43,466 nt of DNA from Rhodobiaceae bacterium (GCA_020441905.1 JAGRLG010000063.1:1-43466), one strand, 5' to 3'. Counted from the stretch's first letter, positions 9,041 to 18,203 are shown. The notes: generated from the sequence alone by a model not told the origin. Program-made: numbers and translations.

Positions 9041-9155
9041 GGCCCGCGTCATCCCCTGTCTCGATGTGAAAGACGGCCGCCCGCCCGAAGTGGCTTTGCC
9101 GCGAGGACGGGCAAAACGGAAAGCTGGCGGCCGTCGGGCCGGAATGGAACGCTGA
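9033..9155 (+). CDS. 40-codon leader ORF made by a duplicated hisF start
   Basis: GTG at 9033 sits 6 bases after a strong ribosome site, GGAGAAGG (9019-9026), and overlaps the hisA stop. The ORF encodes the first 16 residues of HisF ([16 protein letters not shown]), then 24 unrelated basic residues ending GMER, and stops at TGA 9153-9155, directly abutting the ATG of the full hisF (TGAATG). It is in the same frame as hisF. It probably has no enzymatic role, but ribosomes starting at the better site would translate it and could re-initiate on hisF. Whether the peptide is made is inference. Confidence 0.5.
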   Translation: MLEARVIPCLDVKDGRPPEVALPRGRAKRKAGGRRAGMER

Positions 9156-9203
9156 ATGCTTAAGGCCCGCGTCATCCCCTGTCTCGATGTGAAAGACGGC
9201 CGC
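9034..9203 (+). repeat. 47-bp direct repeat flanking a palindromic insert at hisA-hisF
   Basis: Bases 9034-9080 and 9157-9203 are identical except at one position (G9039 versus A9162), offset 123 bp. The 76 bp between them carry nested inverted repeats: an outer arm GACGGCCGCC (9072-9081) with GGCGGCCGTC (9126-9135), and an inner TTTGCC (9095-9100) with GGCAAA (9110-9115). Both copies keep a stop in the hisA frame (TGA, TAA). This looks like insertion of a small palindromic element with target duplication, or a tandem slip that captured foreign sequence. Confidence 0.85.
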
Positions 9204-9932
9204 GTCGTCAAGGGCGTCAATTTCGTCGATCTGCGCGATGCCGGAGATCCGGTGGAAGCGGCGATCGCCTATGACGCCGCCGGCGCCGACGAATTGTGTT
9301 TTCTCGACATCACCGCCAGCCACGAAAAGCGCGGCATCATTCTCGATGTCGTCAAGCGCACCGCCGAGGCGTGTTTCATGCCGGTCACGGTCGGCGGCGG
9401 CGTGTCGACAATTGAGGATGTGCGCAATCTCCTGCTGGCCGGAGCCGACAAGGTGTCGATCAATACCGCGGCGGTGAAGAACCGCGATTTCGTGCGCCAG
9501 GCGGCGGAAAAGTTCGGCAGCCAGTGCATTGTCGTCGCCATCGACGCCAAGAGGGTGAGCGGCGAAGGCGAAGCCGACCGCTGGGAAATCTTCACCCATG
9601 GCGGGCGTCACGCCACCGGGCTGGACGCGGTGGACTATGCCCGCGAAGTGGTGGCGCTCGGCGCCGGCGAGATCCTCCTCACGTCGATGGACCGCGACGG
9701 CACGCGACAGGGCTTCGACCTTGCCCTGACCCGCGCCATCGCCGACGCCGTGTCGGTTCCGGTCATCGCTTCCGGCGGCGTCGGCACCCTTGATCACCTG
9801 GTCGACGGCATTCGCCTCGGCCATGCCAGCGCCGTGCTCGCCGCCTCGATCTTCCATTTCGGCGAATATTCGATACGCGCCGCCAAGGAACACATGGCCG
9901 CCGCCGGGGTGCCGATGCGCCTCGATCCTTGA
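9156..9932 (+). CDS. hisF: Imidazole glycerol phosphate synthase, cyclase subunit
   Basis: HisF cyclises PRFAR with ammonia from HisH to give imidazole glycerol phosphate and AICAR. The 258-residue TIM barrel has catalytic Asp11 ([17 protein letters not shown]) and Asp130 ([10 protein letters not shown]), plus the phosphate loops VGGGVST and IASGGVGT. The full-length copy starts at ATG 9156, directly after the TGA of the leader ORF; its own ribosome site is weak (GGAA, 6 bases upstream). The ancestral start was probably the GTG at 9033. A 184-base gap follows before hisE. Confidence 0.97.
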   Translation: MLKARVIPCLDVKDGRVVKGVNFVDLRDAGDPVEAAIAYDAAGADELCFLDITASHEKRGIILDVVKRTAEACFMPVTVGGGVSTIEDVRNLLLAGADKVSINTAAVKNRDFVRQAAEKFGSQCIVVAIDAKRVSGEGEADRWEIFTHGGRHATGLDAVDYAREVVALGAGEILLTSMDRDGTRQGFDLALTRAIADAVSVPVIASGGVGTLDHLVDGIRLGHASAVLAASIFHFGEYSIRAAKEHMAAAGVPMRLDP

Positions 9933-10116
9933 GCATTTGCCCTTGAACATTTGCGCTATCGCAAAGTCAGGACGGCCGGAATGGCGGTAATTTTTCAGTT
10001 CGATCAATCGATTGGGGGCCTGATCGGCCATTTGGGCATTTGACTCAACGCCTCCCGCAGCGCAGTCTCAGCGTCGTTGCCGCCAGCGCGGCGCGAACTT
10101 TAACGGGGAAATCAAG

Positions 10117-10440
10117 GTGTCCCGTCATACCCTGACCGATCTCGCGGCGACCATCGCCGCGCGCCGCGGCGCCGACGCGGATGCTTCCTATACTCGCAGC
10201 CTGCTCGATGCCGGCATTGCCAAATGCGCCCGCAAATTTGGCGAGGAAGCGACCGAGGCCATTATTGCCGCCATGGAGAAGGACAAGGCCGCCCTGCGCG
10301 CCGAAGCCGCCGATGTGCTGTATCACCTCCTCGTATTGCTTGAGGCATCCGATGTATCCTTGGCCGAGGTCGAACGGGAGCTCGAGGGGCGCATCGGCCG
10401 CTCGGGGCTTGAGGAAAAGGCGGCGCGGGCCAAGACCTGA
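10117..10440 (+). CDS. hisE: Phosphoribosyl-ATP pyrophosphatase
   Basis: HisE removes pyrophosphate from PR-ATP, the second step of histidine synthesis. The 107-residue all-alpha MazG-fold protein shows KCARKFGEEATEAIIAAM and EAADVLYHLLVLL, the Mg-binding Glu/Asp helices of the family. It is the stand-alone form, not fused to HisI; hisI is not in the window. Start is GTG 10117, preceded by GGGGAAATCAAG. coaA follows after 22 bases, so they are probably cotranscribed. The 184 bases upstream hold a perfect 10-bp palindrome CAATCGATTG (10005-10014) and no clear promoter. Confidence 0.95.
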   Translation: MSRHTLTDLAATIAARRGADADASYTRSLLDAGIAKCARKFGEEATEAIIAAMEKDKAALRAEAADVLYHLLVLLEASDVSLAEVERELEGRIGRSGLEEKAARAKT

Positions 10441-10462
10441 GCCGGCGTAATGGAGTGGTGCC

Positions 10463-11422
10463 TTGTTGGATCAGCGGGCCTCCGGCGATATCTCGCCATT
10501 TAGGTTCTTCACCAAGGAAGAATGGGGGACGCTTCGCGCCGATACGCCGCTGACCCTGGACCGCGAGGACGTGCGGCGCATGGAGGGGATGGGCGAGCGC
10601 GTCTCCATGGACGAAGTAGCCAAGATCTACCTGCCGCTGTCGCGGCTGCTATCGCTCTATGTCGCCTCCGCCCAGGCGTTGTTCCACACCACCGAAACCT
10701 TTCTCGGCGGCCAGAACCACAAGAAAATGCCCTTCATCATCGGCCTCGCCGGGTCGGTGGCGGTCGGAAAATCGACCACGGCGCGCATTCTCCAGGCTTT
10801 GCTGGCGCGCTGGCCCAATCATCCCAAGGTCGATCTGGTCACCACCGACGGCTTCCTGCTGCCCAATGCCACCCTGGAGCGCGAGGAGCTGATGGAGCGC
10901 AAGGGGTTTCCCGAAAGCTATGATGTCCAGGCGCTGCTGCGCTTCCTGTCCGAAATCAAGGCCGGACGGGGCGAGGTGAGGGCGCCGCTCTACTCTCATC
11001 TGACCTATGATGTCCTCGAGGATCAGCATGTCGTCGTCGATCAGCCCGATATCCTGATCCTCGAGGGTCTTAACGTGCTCCAGCCCGGGCGCCTGCCCAG
11101 GGACGGCAAGGCGATCCCCTTCGTGTCCGATTTCTTCGACTTCTCGATCTATATCGACGCCCCCGAGGACGTCATCCGCCGCTGGTATGTCGAGCGGTTC
11201 CGCACATTGCGCGAAACCGCGTTTCGCGATCCGGCATCCTATTTCCACCGCTATGCCGCAATCGGCGAGGAAGAAGCGGTGCGGATCGCTGGCGAGATCT
11301 GGGCGCGGACCAACCTGGTCAACCTGCGCGACAATATCCTGCCCACCCGCCAGCGCGCCAATCTGATCCTGTCCAAGGGCGCCGATCACGCCATTGAGTG
11401 GGTGGCCCTGCGCAAACTTTGA
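10463..11422 (+). CDS. coaA: Type I pantothenate kinase
   Basis: CoaA phosphorylates pantothenate, the first and regulated step of coenzyme A synthesis. The 319-residue P-loop kinase has GSVAVGKST (97-105), [10 protein letters not shown], the [11 protein letters not shown] block and [10 protein letters not shown], all hallmarks of the bacterial type I enzyme. The start is a TTG (10463, or 10466 one codon later) with GGAG about 8 bases upstream. It ends the his transcript on this strand; the convergent sugar kinase ends 34 bases away. The hisE-coaA adjacency recurs in alphaproteobacteria. Confidence 0.95.
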   Translation: MLDQRASGDISPFRFFTKEEWGTLRADTPLTLDREDVRRMEGMGERVSMDEVAKIYLPLSRLLSLYVASAQALFHTTETFLGGQNHKKMPFIIGLAGSVAVGKSTTARILQALLARWPNHPKVDLVTTDGFLLPNATLEREELMERKGFPESYDVQALLRFLSEIKAGRGEVRAPLYSHLTYDVLEDQHVVVDQPDILILEGLNVLQPGRLPRDGKAIPFVSDFFDFSIYIDAPEDVIRRWYVERFRTLRETAFRDPASYFHRYAAIGEEEAVRIAGEIWARTNLVNLRDNILPTRQRANLILSKGADHAIEWVALRKL

Positions 11423-11456
11423 GCGCGACGCCGTCCGGGGCGCCTGGCGCCCAAAA

Positions 11457-12452
11457 TCAGTCCCCCAGCCCGGCGCCCTTTGCCAGTTCGGCCAGGTTTA
11501 CCTGCGGGCGGGCGCCAATATGGCTGATGACCTCGCTGGCGGCCAGGGCGCCGAGCCGGGCGCAATCGGTCAGCGGCCTGCCCTTGCACAATCCATGGAG
11601 GAAACCGGCGGCGAACAGGTCGCCGGCGCCGGTGGTGTCGACCACCTTGGCAACGCTGCGCGCCTTGACCGAATGTTCCTGCGGCCCGGCGACGATCACC
11701 GATCCCTTTTCGCTGCGGGTCAGCACCGCCAGCGGCACCTCCTTGCGCACCGCCTCGCGTGCCTCGGCAAAGCCGGGTGCCTGGTATAGCGACACGATCT
11801 CCGCCTCATTGGCGAACAGGATGTCGACCTCGTCCTTGACGAAGACGCGGAACTCCTCGCGGTGGCGATCGACGCAGAACGGGTCCGACAGCGACAGCGC
11901 CACCCGCCCGCCATTGCCATGGGCCAGCCTGGCCGCCTTGTAGAAGGCTTCCTTGGCCGCCGGCGGATCGAACAGATAGCCTTCCAGATAGACGATATCG
12001 GCCCGCGCCACGCTGGCCTCGTCGACATCGTCGGGTCCAAGCTGCTGGCTGGCGCCGAGAAAGGTGTTCATGGTGCGCTCGCCGTCCGGTGTCACCAGAA
12101 CCAGGCAGCGCGCTGTCGGTGCCCCGCCGCTATGTGGCGCGGTGTCGAATCGCACCCCCAGCGAGCCGATGTCATGGCGGAATACGCCGCCGAGCTGATC
12201 GTCGCTCACGATGCCGATGAACTGGGCGCTGGAGCCGAAGGAGGCGAGGCCGGCGATGGTGTTGGCCGCCGAACCGCCGGAGATTTCCACCGCCGGGCCG
12301 ATCGCCGCATAAAGCGCATCGGCCTCGCCCGCATCGACAAGATGCATGGTGCCCTTTTCCAGCCCCCTTGCGGCCAGAAAACTATCTTCGGCGCGCGCCA
12401 GCACATCGACGATGGCATTGCCGATTCCAAGAACATCGATCCGGTCGTTCAT
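11457..12452 (-). CDS. PfkB-family sugar kinase, adenosine kinase-like
   Basis: The 331-residue protein is a ribokinase/PfkB-family kinase. It shows the N-terminal GIGNAIVDVLA, the GGSAANT motif after VEISGG, and the catalytic DTTGAGDLFAAGFLHG with Asp278 as general base. Alphaproteobacterial proteins of this type are usually annotated as adenosine kinase, which would make AMP from adenosine; the substrate cannot be proved from sequence. ATG 12452 gives the family start MNDRIDVLGIGNAIVD; the upstream open frame is not conserved-looking. It diverges from the CysZ-like gene. Confidence 0.85.
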   Translation of the reverse strand: MNDRIDVLGIGNAIVDVLARAEDSFLAARGLEKGTMHLVDAGEADALYAAIGPAVEISGGSAANTIAGLASFGSSAQFIGIVSDDQLGGVFRHDIGSLGVRFDTAPHSGGAPTARCLVLVTPDGERTMNTFLGASQQLGPDDVDEASVARADIVYLEGYLFDPPAAKEAFYKAARLAHGNGGRVALSLSDPFCVDRHREEFRVFVKDEVDILFANEAEIVSLYQAPGFAEAREAVRKEVPLAVLTRSEKGSVIVAGPQEHSVKARSVAKVVDTTGAGDLFAAGFLHGLCKGRPLTDCARLGALAASEVISHIGARPQVNLAELAKGAGLGD

Positions 12453-12620
12453 CAAGCCTTGCCTCATTGATTGAAGTGACGGGTTGGAGGTGCCGCCTGC
12501 CAGGGCCAGCGGCGGGTGCGGCAGTATAGTCGCCGCCGGTCTTGCCGCAAGGCGTGTGCTGTCCCACATTGCTGGCAACCGGACCACAGGAAGACAATTG
12601 TCGGGCACAGGAAAAGCCGC

Positions 12621-13301
12621 ATGCTGGAAGCCGCCATCCGCGCCGCGCGTCAGATCGTTTCACCGCCGTTTCGCGCCGTGCTGTGGCGCTCCCTCGGCCT
12701 TACCCTGGCCCTGCTGGCGGTATTCTGGTTCGCTCTCTTCGCCCTTGCCGGATCGCTGCTGGTGCTGCCGTTTCCCTGGATGGAGACCGTGCTCGCCCTC
12801 TTTGCCGGCCTCGGCGTGATTGTCGCCTCCATGTTCCTGATCGGCCCGGTCACTTCCCTAGTGGCCGGCTTCTTTCTCGACGAGATCGCCGCCCATGTCG
12901 AAACCGCCGACTATCCCGCCGACGCGCCGGGCAGCGAACTGCCGCTGGTTCGCTCGCTGGTGCTGTCGCTGCGCTTTTTCGGCCTCGTCGTCCTGGTCAA
13001 TCTTTTCGCCCTCGTCCTGCTGCTCGTTCCCGGTATCAATGTCGTCGCTTTCCTGTTCGCCAATGGCTATCTGCTGGGGCGTGAATATTTCGAGCTCGTC
13101 GCCTTCCGCCACCTGGACGCCGATGCGGCGCGCGCGCTGCGCCGCCGGCACAGCCTTCGCGTCTTTCTCGCCGGCCTGATGATCGCCGGCCTGCTCGCGG
13201 TGCCGGTGGTCAATCTGCTGACGCCGCTTTTTGCCACCGCTCTGATGGTTCATCTGTTCAAGAAAACGGTGCCCGGCCCCGCCGCCGCGGCGCGCGGCTA
13301 G
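12621..13301 (+). CDS. EI24/CysZ-like integral membrane protein
   Basis: The 226-residue protein has an amphipathic N-terminus (MLEAAIRAARQIVSPPFR) and four to five hydrophobic segments (about 25-50, 58-85, 115-145, 178-215). It carries the family-type blocks FLDEIAAHVE and FANGYLLGREYFELVAFRHL. EI24/CysZ proteins include sulfate uptake proteins; the alphaproteobacterial members beside nth are often labelled sulfate transporter family, but no cys gene is nearby and the substrate is unknown. An AGGAAAA site precedes ATG 12621. It converges on nth with a 23-base gap. Confidence 0.8.
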   Translation: MLEAAIRAARQIVSPPFRAVLWRSLGLTLALLAVFWFALFALAGSLLVLPFPWMETVLALFAGLGVIVASMFLIGPVTSLVAGFFLDEIAAHVETADYPADAPGSELPLVRSLVLSLRFFGLVVLVNLFALVLLLVPGINVVAFLFANGYLLGREYFELVAFRHLDADAARALRRRHSLRVFLAGLMIAGLLAVPVVNLLTPLFATALMVHLFKKTVPGPAAAARG

Positions 13302-13324
13302 GCCATCCGGCCCAGGTCTGCGCC

Positions 13325-14005
13325 TTACCTTTCCAGCGCCTTGCCCTCAAAGCGGCATAGATCGGCGATCGGGCAGGACAGGCAATCCGGCTTGCGCGCC
13401 TTGCAGATATAGCGCCCGTGCAGGATCAGCCAGTGATGGGCATGGAGGCGATATCTTTCCGGCACCGCCGCTTCCAGTCCGCGCTCGACCTCCAGCACGT
13501 CCTTGCCCGGCGCCAGCCCGGTGCGGTTGGCGACGCGGAAGATATGGGTATCGACGGCGATGGTGGGTTCGCCGAAGGCGACATTGAGCACCACATTGGC
13601 GGTCTTGCGGCCGACGCCGGGCAGCGCCTCCAGCGCCGCGCGGCTGGCGGGCACCTTGCTGCCATGTTCGGCCAGCAGCTTTTGCGACAGCGCGATGACG
13701 TTTTTCGCCTTGTTGCGGAACAGCCCGATGGTCTTGATATGCTCGCGCACCTGCTCTTCGCCCAGCGCAACCATCTTCTGCGGGCTGTCGGCGGCGGCGA
13801 ACAGCGCCCGGGTCGCCTTGTTGACGCCGGCATCGGTGGCCTGGGCCGACAGCACCACGGCCACCAGCAGGGTATAGGGATTGCTGTAGTTCAGCTCGCT
13901 CCTGGGCGCCGGGCGCGCGGCTTCAAGCCGGGAAAACATCTCCTCGATCTCCCCGGCGCCGAGCTGTCCCTTGCGTTTTGCCGCCGCCGTGATCGATCTG
14001 GCCAT
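13325..14005 (-). CDS. nth: Endonuclease III
   Basis: Nth is the base-excision glycosylase/AP lyase for oxidised pyrimidines. The 226-residue product has the helix-hairpin-helix LPGVGRKTANVVL with catalytic Lys134, then Asp152 in AVDTHIFRVANRTGLA. A C-terminal [4Fe-4S] loop has cysteines 201, 208, 211 and 217 in the C-x6-C-x2-C-x5-C pattern. All key residues are present. It diverges from the DUF2244 gene with only 51 bases between starts, a common alphaproteobacterial pair. Confidence 0.96.
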   Translation of the reverse strand: MARSITAAAKRKGQLGAGEIEEMFSRLEAARPAPRSELNYSNPYTLLVAVVLSAQATDAGVNKATRALFAAADSPQKMVALGEEQVREHIKTIGLFRNKAKNVIALSQKLLAEHGSKVPASRAALEALPGVGRKTANVVLNVAFGEPTIAVDTHIFRVANRTGLAPGKDVLEVERGLEAAVPERYRLHAHHWLILHGRYICKARKPDCLSCPIADLCRFEGKALER

Positions 14006-14056
14006 AATGGTCTATACTCTCCTGCCTGGCGCGGGGGCAAGGAAGCGGGCCGCGCA

Positions 14057-14539
14057 ATGAGACTGATCGTGAATAGACCGGCAGTTCCGGCAATTCAATT
14101 CATCGTCCGTCCGCCGCGGTCCATGACAGCGCGCGCCCAGGCCGCTCTGCTGGCCCTCTTCGCGCTTGGCGCCGCGCTGCCCTCGACCCTGTTTCTCAGC
14201 CTTGGCGCATGGCCGGTCGCCGGCTTTCTTGGCCTCGACGTCGCCGGTCTCATCATCGCCTTTCGCGCATACCGCTTTCTTGCCGGCGCCGAGGAACGCA
14301 TCGAATTGACCCGCGACAGCCTGCGTGTCCGCTGCATCCCGGCGCTGGGAAGGGCGCGCGAATATTCCTTCAACCCCTATTGGACCGCGGTCCGCCTGCA
14401 GGCCGATGGCGAGGAATCCAACCGCCTCGCCATTGGCAGCCACGGCCGCTGGCTGACCGTGGCCGCCATGCTGTCGCCGCGCGAACGGGTCGAGATCGCC
14501 GCCGCCCTGCGCGCCGCCCTCGCCGAAATGAAAACCTGA
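14057..14539 (+). CDS. DUF2244 domain membrane protein
   Basis: The 160-residue protein has two hydrophobic helices (about 29-48 and 50-70) followed by a beta-rich domain: EERIELTRDSLRVRCIP, then EYSFNPYWTAVRL, RLAIGSHGRWLTVA and LSPRERVEIAAALRAAL. This matches DUF2244, a family of integral membrane proteins of unknown function commonly next to nth. ATG 14057 follows AAGGAAG by about 11 bases. It is followed after 106 bases by the Ada-like repair gene, so three genes in a row (with nth) sit in a repair neighbourhood; a link is only inference. Confidence 0.85.
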   Translation: MRLIVNRPAVPAIQFIVRPPRSMTARAQAALLALFALGAALPSTLFLSLGAWPVAGFLGLDVAGLIIAFRAYRFLAGAEERIELTRDSLRVRCIPALGRAREYSFNPYWTAVRLQADGEESNRLAIGSHGRWLTVAAMLSPRERVEIAAALRAALAEMKT

Positions 14540-14645
14540 TTGGCGCTCGCCCAAGGCCTCGCCGCAGCTTTCGGGTGGATTTGTCGCTCCGCTTTGCCAA
14601 TAGTCGGCAGGGCGCGGGGGAAACGGATTTTCAGCTTGCGGGGCG

Positions 14646-15572
14646 ATGGCGATGAACCGGGCGGCAATGGCGGATGTCATGGAACAGTCGGGCGAACAGT
14701 CGGGCCAACAGTTGGGCGGGTCGCAAGAGGCGCTGCGCGATTACCAGCGCGTGCGCCGCGCCCTCGCCTTTCTCGCTGAAACCCGGTTTGAACAGCCGCC
14801 GCTCGCCGAGGTCGCCGCCCAGGCCGGCCTCAGCGAGGCCCATTTCCAGCGCCTGTTCAAGCGCTGGGCCGGCCTCAGCCCCAAGGAATTCCTTCAGGCC
14901 CTAACCCTCGATCACGCCCGCGCCCTGCTGCGCGATTCGGCCACTATTCTTGACACCGCCCATGAGGTCGGCCTGTCCGGCCCCGGCCGACTGCACGACC
15001 TTTTCGTTGCCCATGAAGCGATGTCGCCGGGCGAGTTCAAGGCCGGAGGGGAGGGGCTCGAAATTGCCTTCGGCTTTCATCCCTCGCCCTTTGGCGAGGC
15101 CCTCGTCATGGCCACGCCGCGCGGCCTTGCCGGCCTCGCCTTCTGCGACGATGAAAGCGGGCGCGGCGCGATTCTTGCCGATATGCGCCGGCGCTGGCCG
15201 CGCGCCGGCTACCTGGAACAGCCGCAGGCGACGGCGCCGCTGGCCGCGCGCATATTCGATCCCGCGCTTTGGCGGCCCGAAGCGCCGCTGCGCCTCGTTC
15301 TCATCGGATCGGATTTCGAGATCTCGGTCTGGCAGACGCTGCTCAGGCTGCCGCTGGGCGGGGCCACCAGCTATGGCGCCGTCGCCGCCCATCTCGGCAA
15401 GCCGAAAGCGGCGCGCGCCGTCGGTGCCGCCGTGGGGCGCAATCCGCTGTCCTTCGTCGTGCCCTGCCACCGCGTGCTGGGCAAGGGCGGCGCCATTACC
15501 GGCTACCACTGGGGGCTGACGCGCAAGCGCGCCATGCTCGGCTGGGAGGCCGGGCTGGCAAAGCGGGGCTAG
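14646..15572 (+). CDS. AraC-type regulator fused to O6-alkylguanine-DNA alkyltransferase (Ada-like, no Zn domain)
   Basis: The 308-residue protein carries an AraC-type HTH region (about 30-130: PPLAEVAAQAGLSEAHFQRLFKRWAGLSPKEFLQ). The C-terminal alkyltransferase has acceptor Cys274 in FVVPCHRVL, preceded by LRLPLGGATSYGAVAAHLGKPKAARAVG. It lacks the N-terminal Cys4 zinc domain by which E. coli Ada senses methyl phosphotriesters, so it resembles the shortened Ada proteins of many alphaproteobacteria. It should remove O6-alkyl groups from guanine; whether it still activates genes is unknown. The start could instead be ATG 14652 or 14670. It converges on gpmA with 12 bases between. Confidence 0.9.
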   Translation: MAMNRAAMADVMEQSGEQSGQQLGGSQEALRDYQRVRRALAFLAETRFEQPPLAEVAAQAGLSEAHFQRLFKRWAGLSPKEFLQALTLDHARALLRDSATILDTAHEVGLSGPGRLHDLFVAHEAMSPGEFKAGGEGLEIAFGFHPSPFGEALVMATPRGLAGLAFCDDESGRGAILADMRRRWPRAGYLEQPQATAPLAARIFDPALWRPEAPLRLVLIGSDFEISVWQTLLRLPLGGATSYGAVAAHLGKPKAARAVGAAVGRNPLSFVVPCHRVLGKGGAITGYHWGLTRKRAMLGWEAGLAKRG

Positions 15573-15584
15573 ACGTGAGGCGGG

Positions 15585-16205
15585 CTAGTCCGCCAGCACC
15601 TCCTTGGAGGCAACAGTGGAATCGGCATTGAGCCGGTAGACCATCGGCACCCCGGTATCGAGATTGAGCTGGGTGATCTCGTCGCGCGACAGGCGGTCGA
15701 GTACCATCACCAGGGCGCGCAGCGAATTGCCATGGGCGGCCACCAGCAGCCTCTTGCCGCCCAGCACGTCGGGCAGGATGTTCTGAATGTAATAGGGCAG
15801 CACCCGCGCCGCGGTATCCTTCAGGCTTTCCCCGCCCGGAGGCGCGATATCATAGGAACGGCGCCATATATGGACCTGCTCCTCGCCCCATTTGGCCCGC
15901 GCGTCGTCCTTGTTGAGGCCCGACAGATCGCCGTAGTCGCGCTCGTTCAGGGCTTCGTCGCGAATGGTTTCCAGCCCTTGCTGGCCGATTTCCTTGAGCA
16001 TCAGATCGAGGGTGTTCTGCGCCCGCTTGAGCGCGCTGGTATAGGCGCGGTCGAAATCGAGTCCCATCGCCTTGAGCTTTTGCCCGGCGGCCACCGCCTC
16101 CGCGATGCCCTGATCGGTCAGCCCGACATCGCGCCAGCCGGTGAACAGGTTTTTCAGGTTCCACTCGCTCTGCCCATGGCGCACGAGGACGAGAAGCCGC
16201 TCCAT
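15585..16205 (-). CDS. gpmA: 2,3-bisphosphoglycerate-dependent phosphoglycerate mutase
   Basis: GpmA interconverts 3- and 2-phosphoglycerate in glycolysis and gluconeogenesis. The 206-residue histidine phosphatase fold has the phosphorylated His10 in [37 protein letters not shown] and the second His158 in [12 protein letters not shown]. It is the short form (E. coli has 250), missing a C-terminal part, which is usual in this class. An AGAGGGAAAGAC site precedes the start. It is 31 bases downstream of dapB on the same strand; the dapB-gpmA pair is common in alphaproteobacteria. Confidence 0.95.
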   Translation of the reverse strand: MERLLVLVRHGQSEWNLKNLFTGWRDVGLTDQGIAEAVAAGQKLKAMGLDFDRAYTSALKRAQNTLDLMLKEIGQQGLETIRDEALNERDYGDLSGLNKDDARAKWGEEQVHIWRRSYDIAPPGGESLKDTAARVLPYYIQNILPDVLGGKRLLVAAHGNSLRALVMVLDRLSRDEITQLNLDTGVPMVYRLNADSTVASKEVLAD

Positions 16206-16236
16206 GTCTTTCCCTCTTGTCTGCAGGATGTGGCGC

Positions 16237-17049
16237 TCAGCCCGCCAGGCCGAGCACATCGCTCATTGAATACAGGCCGGGCTTCTTGCCCCGCCCCCAC
16301 AGCGCCGCCTTGACCGCGCCATTGGCGAAGATCGCGCGGTCCCCGGCGCGGTGGCTCAGCTCGACGCGCTCGTCCGGCCCGGCGAAGATCACCGTGTGGT
16401 CGCCGACCACGCTGCCCCCCCTCAGGGTGGCAAAGCCGATATCGCCGCTATTGCGCGCGCCCGTATGGCCGTCGCGGGCGCGCACCGCATGGGAGGCCAG
16501 GTCGATGTCGCGGCCCCGGGCCGCCGCCTCGCCGAGCAGCAGGGCGGTGCCCGAGGGCGCATCGACCTTGTGGCGGTGATGCATTTCGACGATCTCGATG
16601 TCATAGCCGGTATCGAGCGCCTTTGCCGCCTGGCGTACCAGGGCGGCGAGCAGGTTGACGCCGAGGCTCATATTGCCCGATTTGATGATGGCGGCATGGC
16701 GCGCCGCCGCGGCGATCTTTTCTTCCTCGGCGGGCGAAAAGCCGGTGGTGCCGATGACATGCACGATACGCGCCTGGGCCGCGATCTCGGCAAAGCCGAG
16801 GCTGGCATTGGGCGCCGTGAAGTCGAGCACGCCGTCGGCCTTGGCAAACAGCGCCAGCGGCTCGTCGCTGACCGCAACGCCAATCGGCCCCAGCCCAGCC
16901 AGGTCCCCGGCGTCGCGCCCGATCAGCTCCGATCCGGCCTGTTCCACCGCCCCGGCGACGACGCAGCCCGCCGTCTCGTGCACGGCGCGGATCAGGTTGC
17001 GCCCCATGCGCCCGCCGGCGCCGACAATGACCAGTCGCATTTCGCTCAT
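16237..17049 (-). CDS. dapB: 4-hydroxy-tetrahydrodipicolinate reductase
   Basis: DapB reduces 4-hydroxy-tetrahydrodipicolinate in lysine and diaminopimelate synthesis. The 270-residue protein has the nucleotide-binding GAGGRMG (10-16). Its catalytic block is [16 protein letters not shown], with His157/His158 and Lys161. VIGTTGFSP lies between them. The start at 17049 ([10 protein letters not shown]) is preceded by GGGAACG; Met4 is a possible alternative. It stands between DUF1330 and gpmA in a minus-strand run, with 29 bases to the former. Confidence 0.96.
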   Translation of the reverse strand: MSEMRLVIVGAGGRMGRNLIRAVHETAGCVVAGAVEQAGSELIGRDAGDLAGLGPIGVAVSDEPLALFAKADGVLDFTAPNASLGFAEIAAQARIVHVIGTTGFSPAEEEKIAAAARHAAIIKSGNMSLGVNLLAALVRQAAKALDTGYDIEIVEMHHRHKVDAPSGTALLLGEAAARGRDIDLASHAVRARDGHTGARNSGDIGFATLRGGSVVGDHTVIFAGPDERVELSHRAGDRAIFANGAVKAALWGRGKKPGLYSMSDVLGLAG

Positions 17050-17078
17050 CTTGGCGTTCCCGGTTTCCTTGTTGCGCC

Positions 17079-17366
17079 CTAGGCCGTGCCCTCGACGATC
17101 ACCAGATCGGCGTCGGCGCACTCCTCGCGGATCTTTTGCGCCACCTGGTATTCGTCCGAGCGGTAGCAGGCCAGTGCTGTCTCAAAATCGTCGAACTCGA
17201 TGACGATGTTGCGCGCGCGGCCCGCGCCTTCGAGATTTTCATGCCGTCCGCCGCGCGCCAGGAAGCGCCCGCCGAATTTGGCGAAGGCGACCCCGCCCGC
17301 CGCCAGATAGTCCTTGTAGCGTTCCGGGTCGTTCACCGTCACCCGCGAGATCCAGTAGCCCTTCAT
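17079..17366 (-). CDS. DUF1330 family protein
   Basis: The 95-residue protein is a small ferredoxin-like alpha/beta barrel protein of the DUF1330 family: [25 protein letters not shown], then [25 protein letters not shown] near the middle. The family is common and has no assigned reaction; it is related to the dimeric alpha-beta barrel superfamily. The start at 17366 follows AAGGAAGG by 8 bases. It lies 16 bases after the pyrF stop and is probably cotranscribed with pyrF and dapB. Confidence 0.88.
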   Translation of the reverse strand: MKGYWISRVTVNDPERYKDYLAAGGVAFAKFGGRFLARGGRHENLEGAGRARNIVIEFDDFETALACYRSDEYQVAQKIREECADADLVIVEGTA

Positions 17367-17382
17367 CGCAGCAGCCTTCCTT

Positions 17383-18111
17383 TCAGCCTGACCGGGCACG
17401 CAAGGCCAGCCCCTGCTCGATTTCGCCGACAATGGCCCGCGCCGCGCCGCGCGGATCGTCGGCGCCGATCACCGGCCGGCCGACCACAAGGTAATCGGCA
17501 CCGGCGGCGATCGCCTCGGCCGGCGTCATCACCCGCTTCTGGTCGCCCTTGTCGGCGCCCGCCGGGCGGATGCCGGGGGTGACCAGCAGCATGTCGGGAC
17601 CCACCAGAGCGCGCAGCGCCGCCACTTCCTGGGGCGAGGTGATGAGGCCGTCGCAGCCGGCCGCGCGCGCCTGCAGGGCGCGCCGGCGCACCAGGTCCGC
17701 CACGTCGTAGCCATAGCCAGCTTCCTCAAGGTCCGCGTCGTCGTAGGAGGTCATCACGGTGACGGCGAGAATGCGTGTCGGCGCCAGGCCGCGCCCTTCC
17801 ACTGCCGCCTTCATGGTCTGCGGAAAGCCGTGCACGGTCAGGAAATCGGCGCCCAGCCGGGCCAGGCCGGCGACGCCGTCCTTCACCGTATTGCCGATAT
17901 CGTGAAGCTTGAAGTCGAGAAACACCCGCCCGCCTGCATCGAGCAGGTCGCGGGCGAGGTCGAGGCCGCCGGCAAAACCCAGCCGGTAGCCGATCTTGTA
18001 GAAACACACCGCCTCGCCGAGCCGGGCGACGATGGCGCGCGCCTGCGCGACATCGGCGACGTCGAGGGCGACGATCAGCCGTTCCTTGGCATTGGCGCAG
18101 TGTGGGGGCAT
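17383..18111 (-). CDS. pyrF: Orotidine 5'-phosphate decarboxylase
   Basis: PyrF makes UMP from OMP. The 242-residue TIM barrel has the catalytic [10 protein letters not shown] (Asp66, Lys68, Asp71), the substrate loops LIVALDV and VTPGIRPAG, and the end motif [14 protein letters not shown]. The start is uncertain: ATG 18111 gives [18 protein letters not shown], while a TTG at 18141 would add ten Cys/His-rich residues; neither has a clear ribosome site. A 131-base gap with an inverted repeat (18204-18229) separates it from pmtA. Confidence 0.95.
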   Translation of the reverse strand: MPPHCANAKERLIVALDVADVAQARAIVARLGEAVCFYKIGYRLGFAGGLDLARDLLDAGGRVFLDFKLHDIGNTVKDGVAGLARLGADFLTVHGFPQTMKAAVEGRGLAPTRILAVTVMTSYDDADLEEAGYGYDVADLVRRRALQARAAGCDGLITSPQEVAALRALVGPDMLLVTPGIRPAGADKGDQKRVMTPAEAIAAGADYLVVGRPVIGADDPRGAARAIVGEIEQGLALRARSG

Positions 18112-18203
18112 GGCGTGATGGCAGCCGCAACGGGTTTTCAAAGAAATGCGCTTCGTTTCTAGCTGCTCGACGCGCCTTCGTCACCCCCGGATCTTGCCCG
18201 GCG

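Noticed and set aside
9974..9984. Second copy of the string GGCCGGAATGG downstream of hisF
   Set aside because: Eleven bases only; not enough to claim a second copy of the hisA-hisF element, though noted there as a hint.
10005..10014. Perfect palindrome CAATCGATTG upstream of hisE
   Set aside because: Ten bases, no second copy or promoter context; likely chance.
11438..11452. GGGCGCCTGGCGCCC hairpin between coaA and the sugar kinase gene
   Set aside because: The stem is short with a tiny loop and no T-run on the coaA side, so a terminator cannot be claimed.
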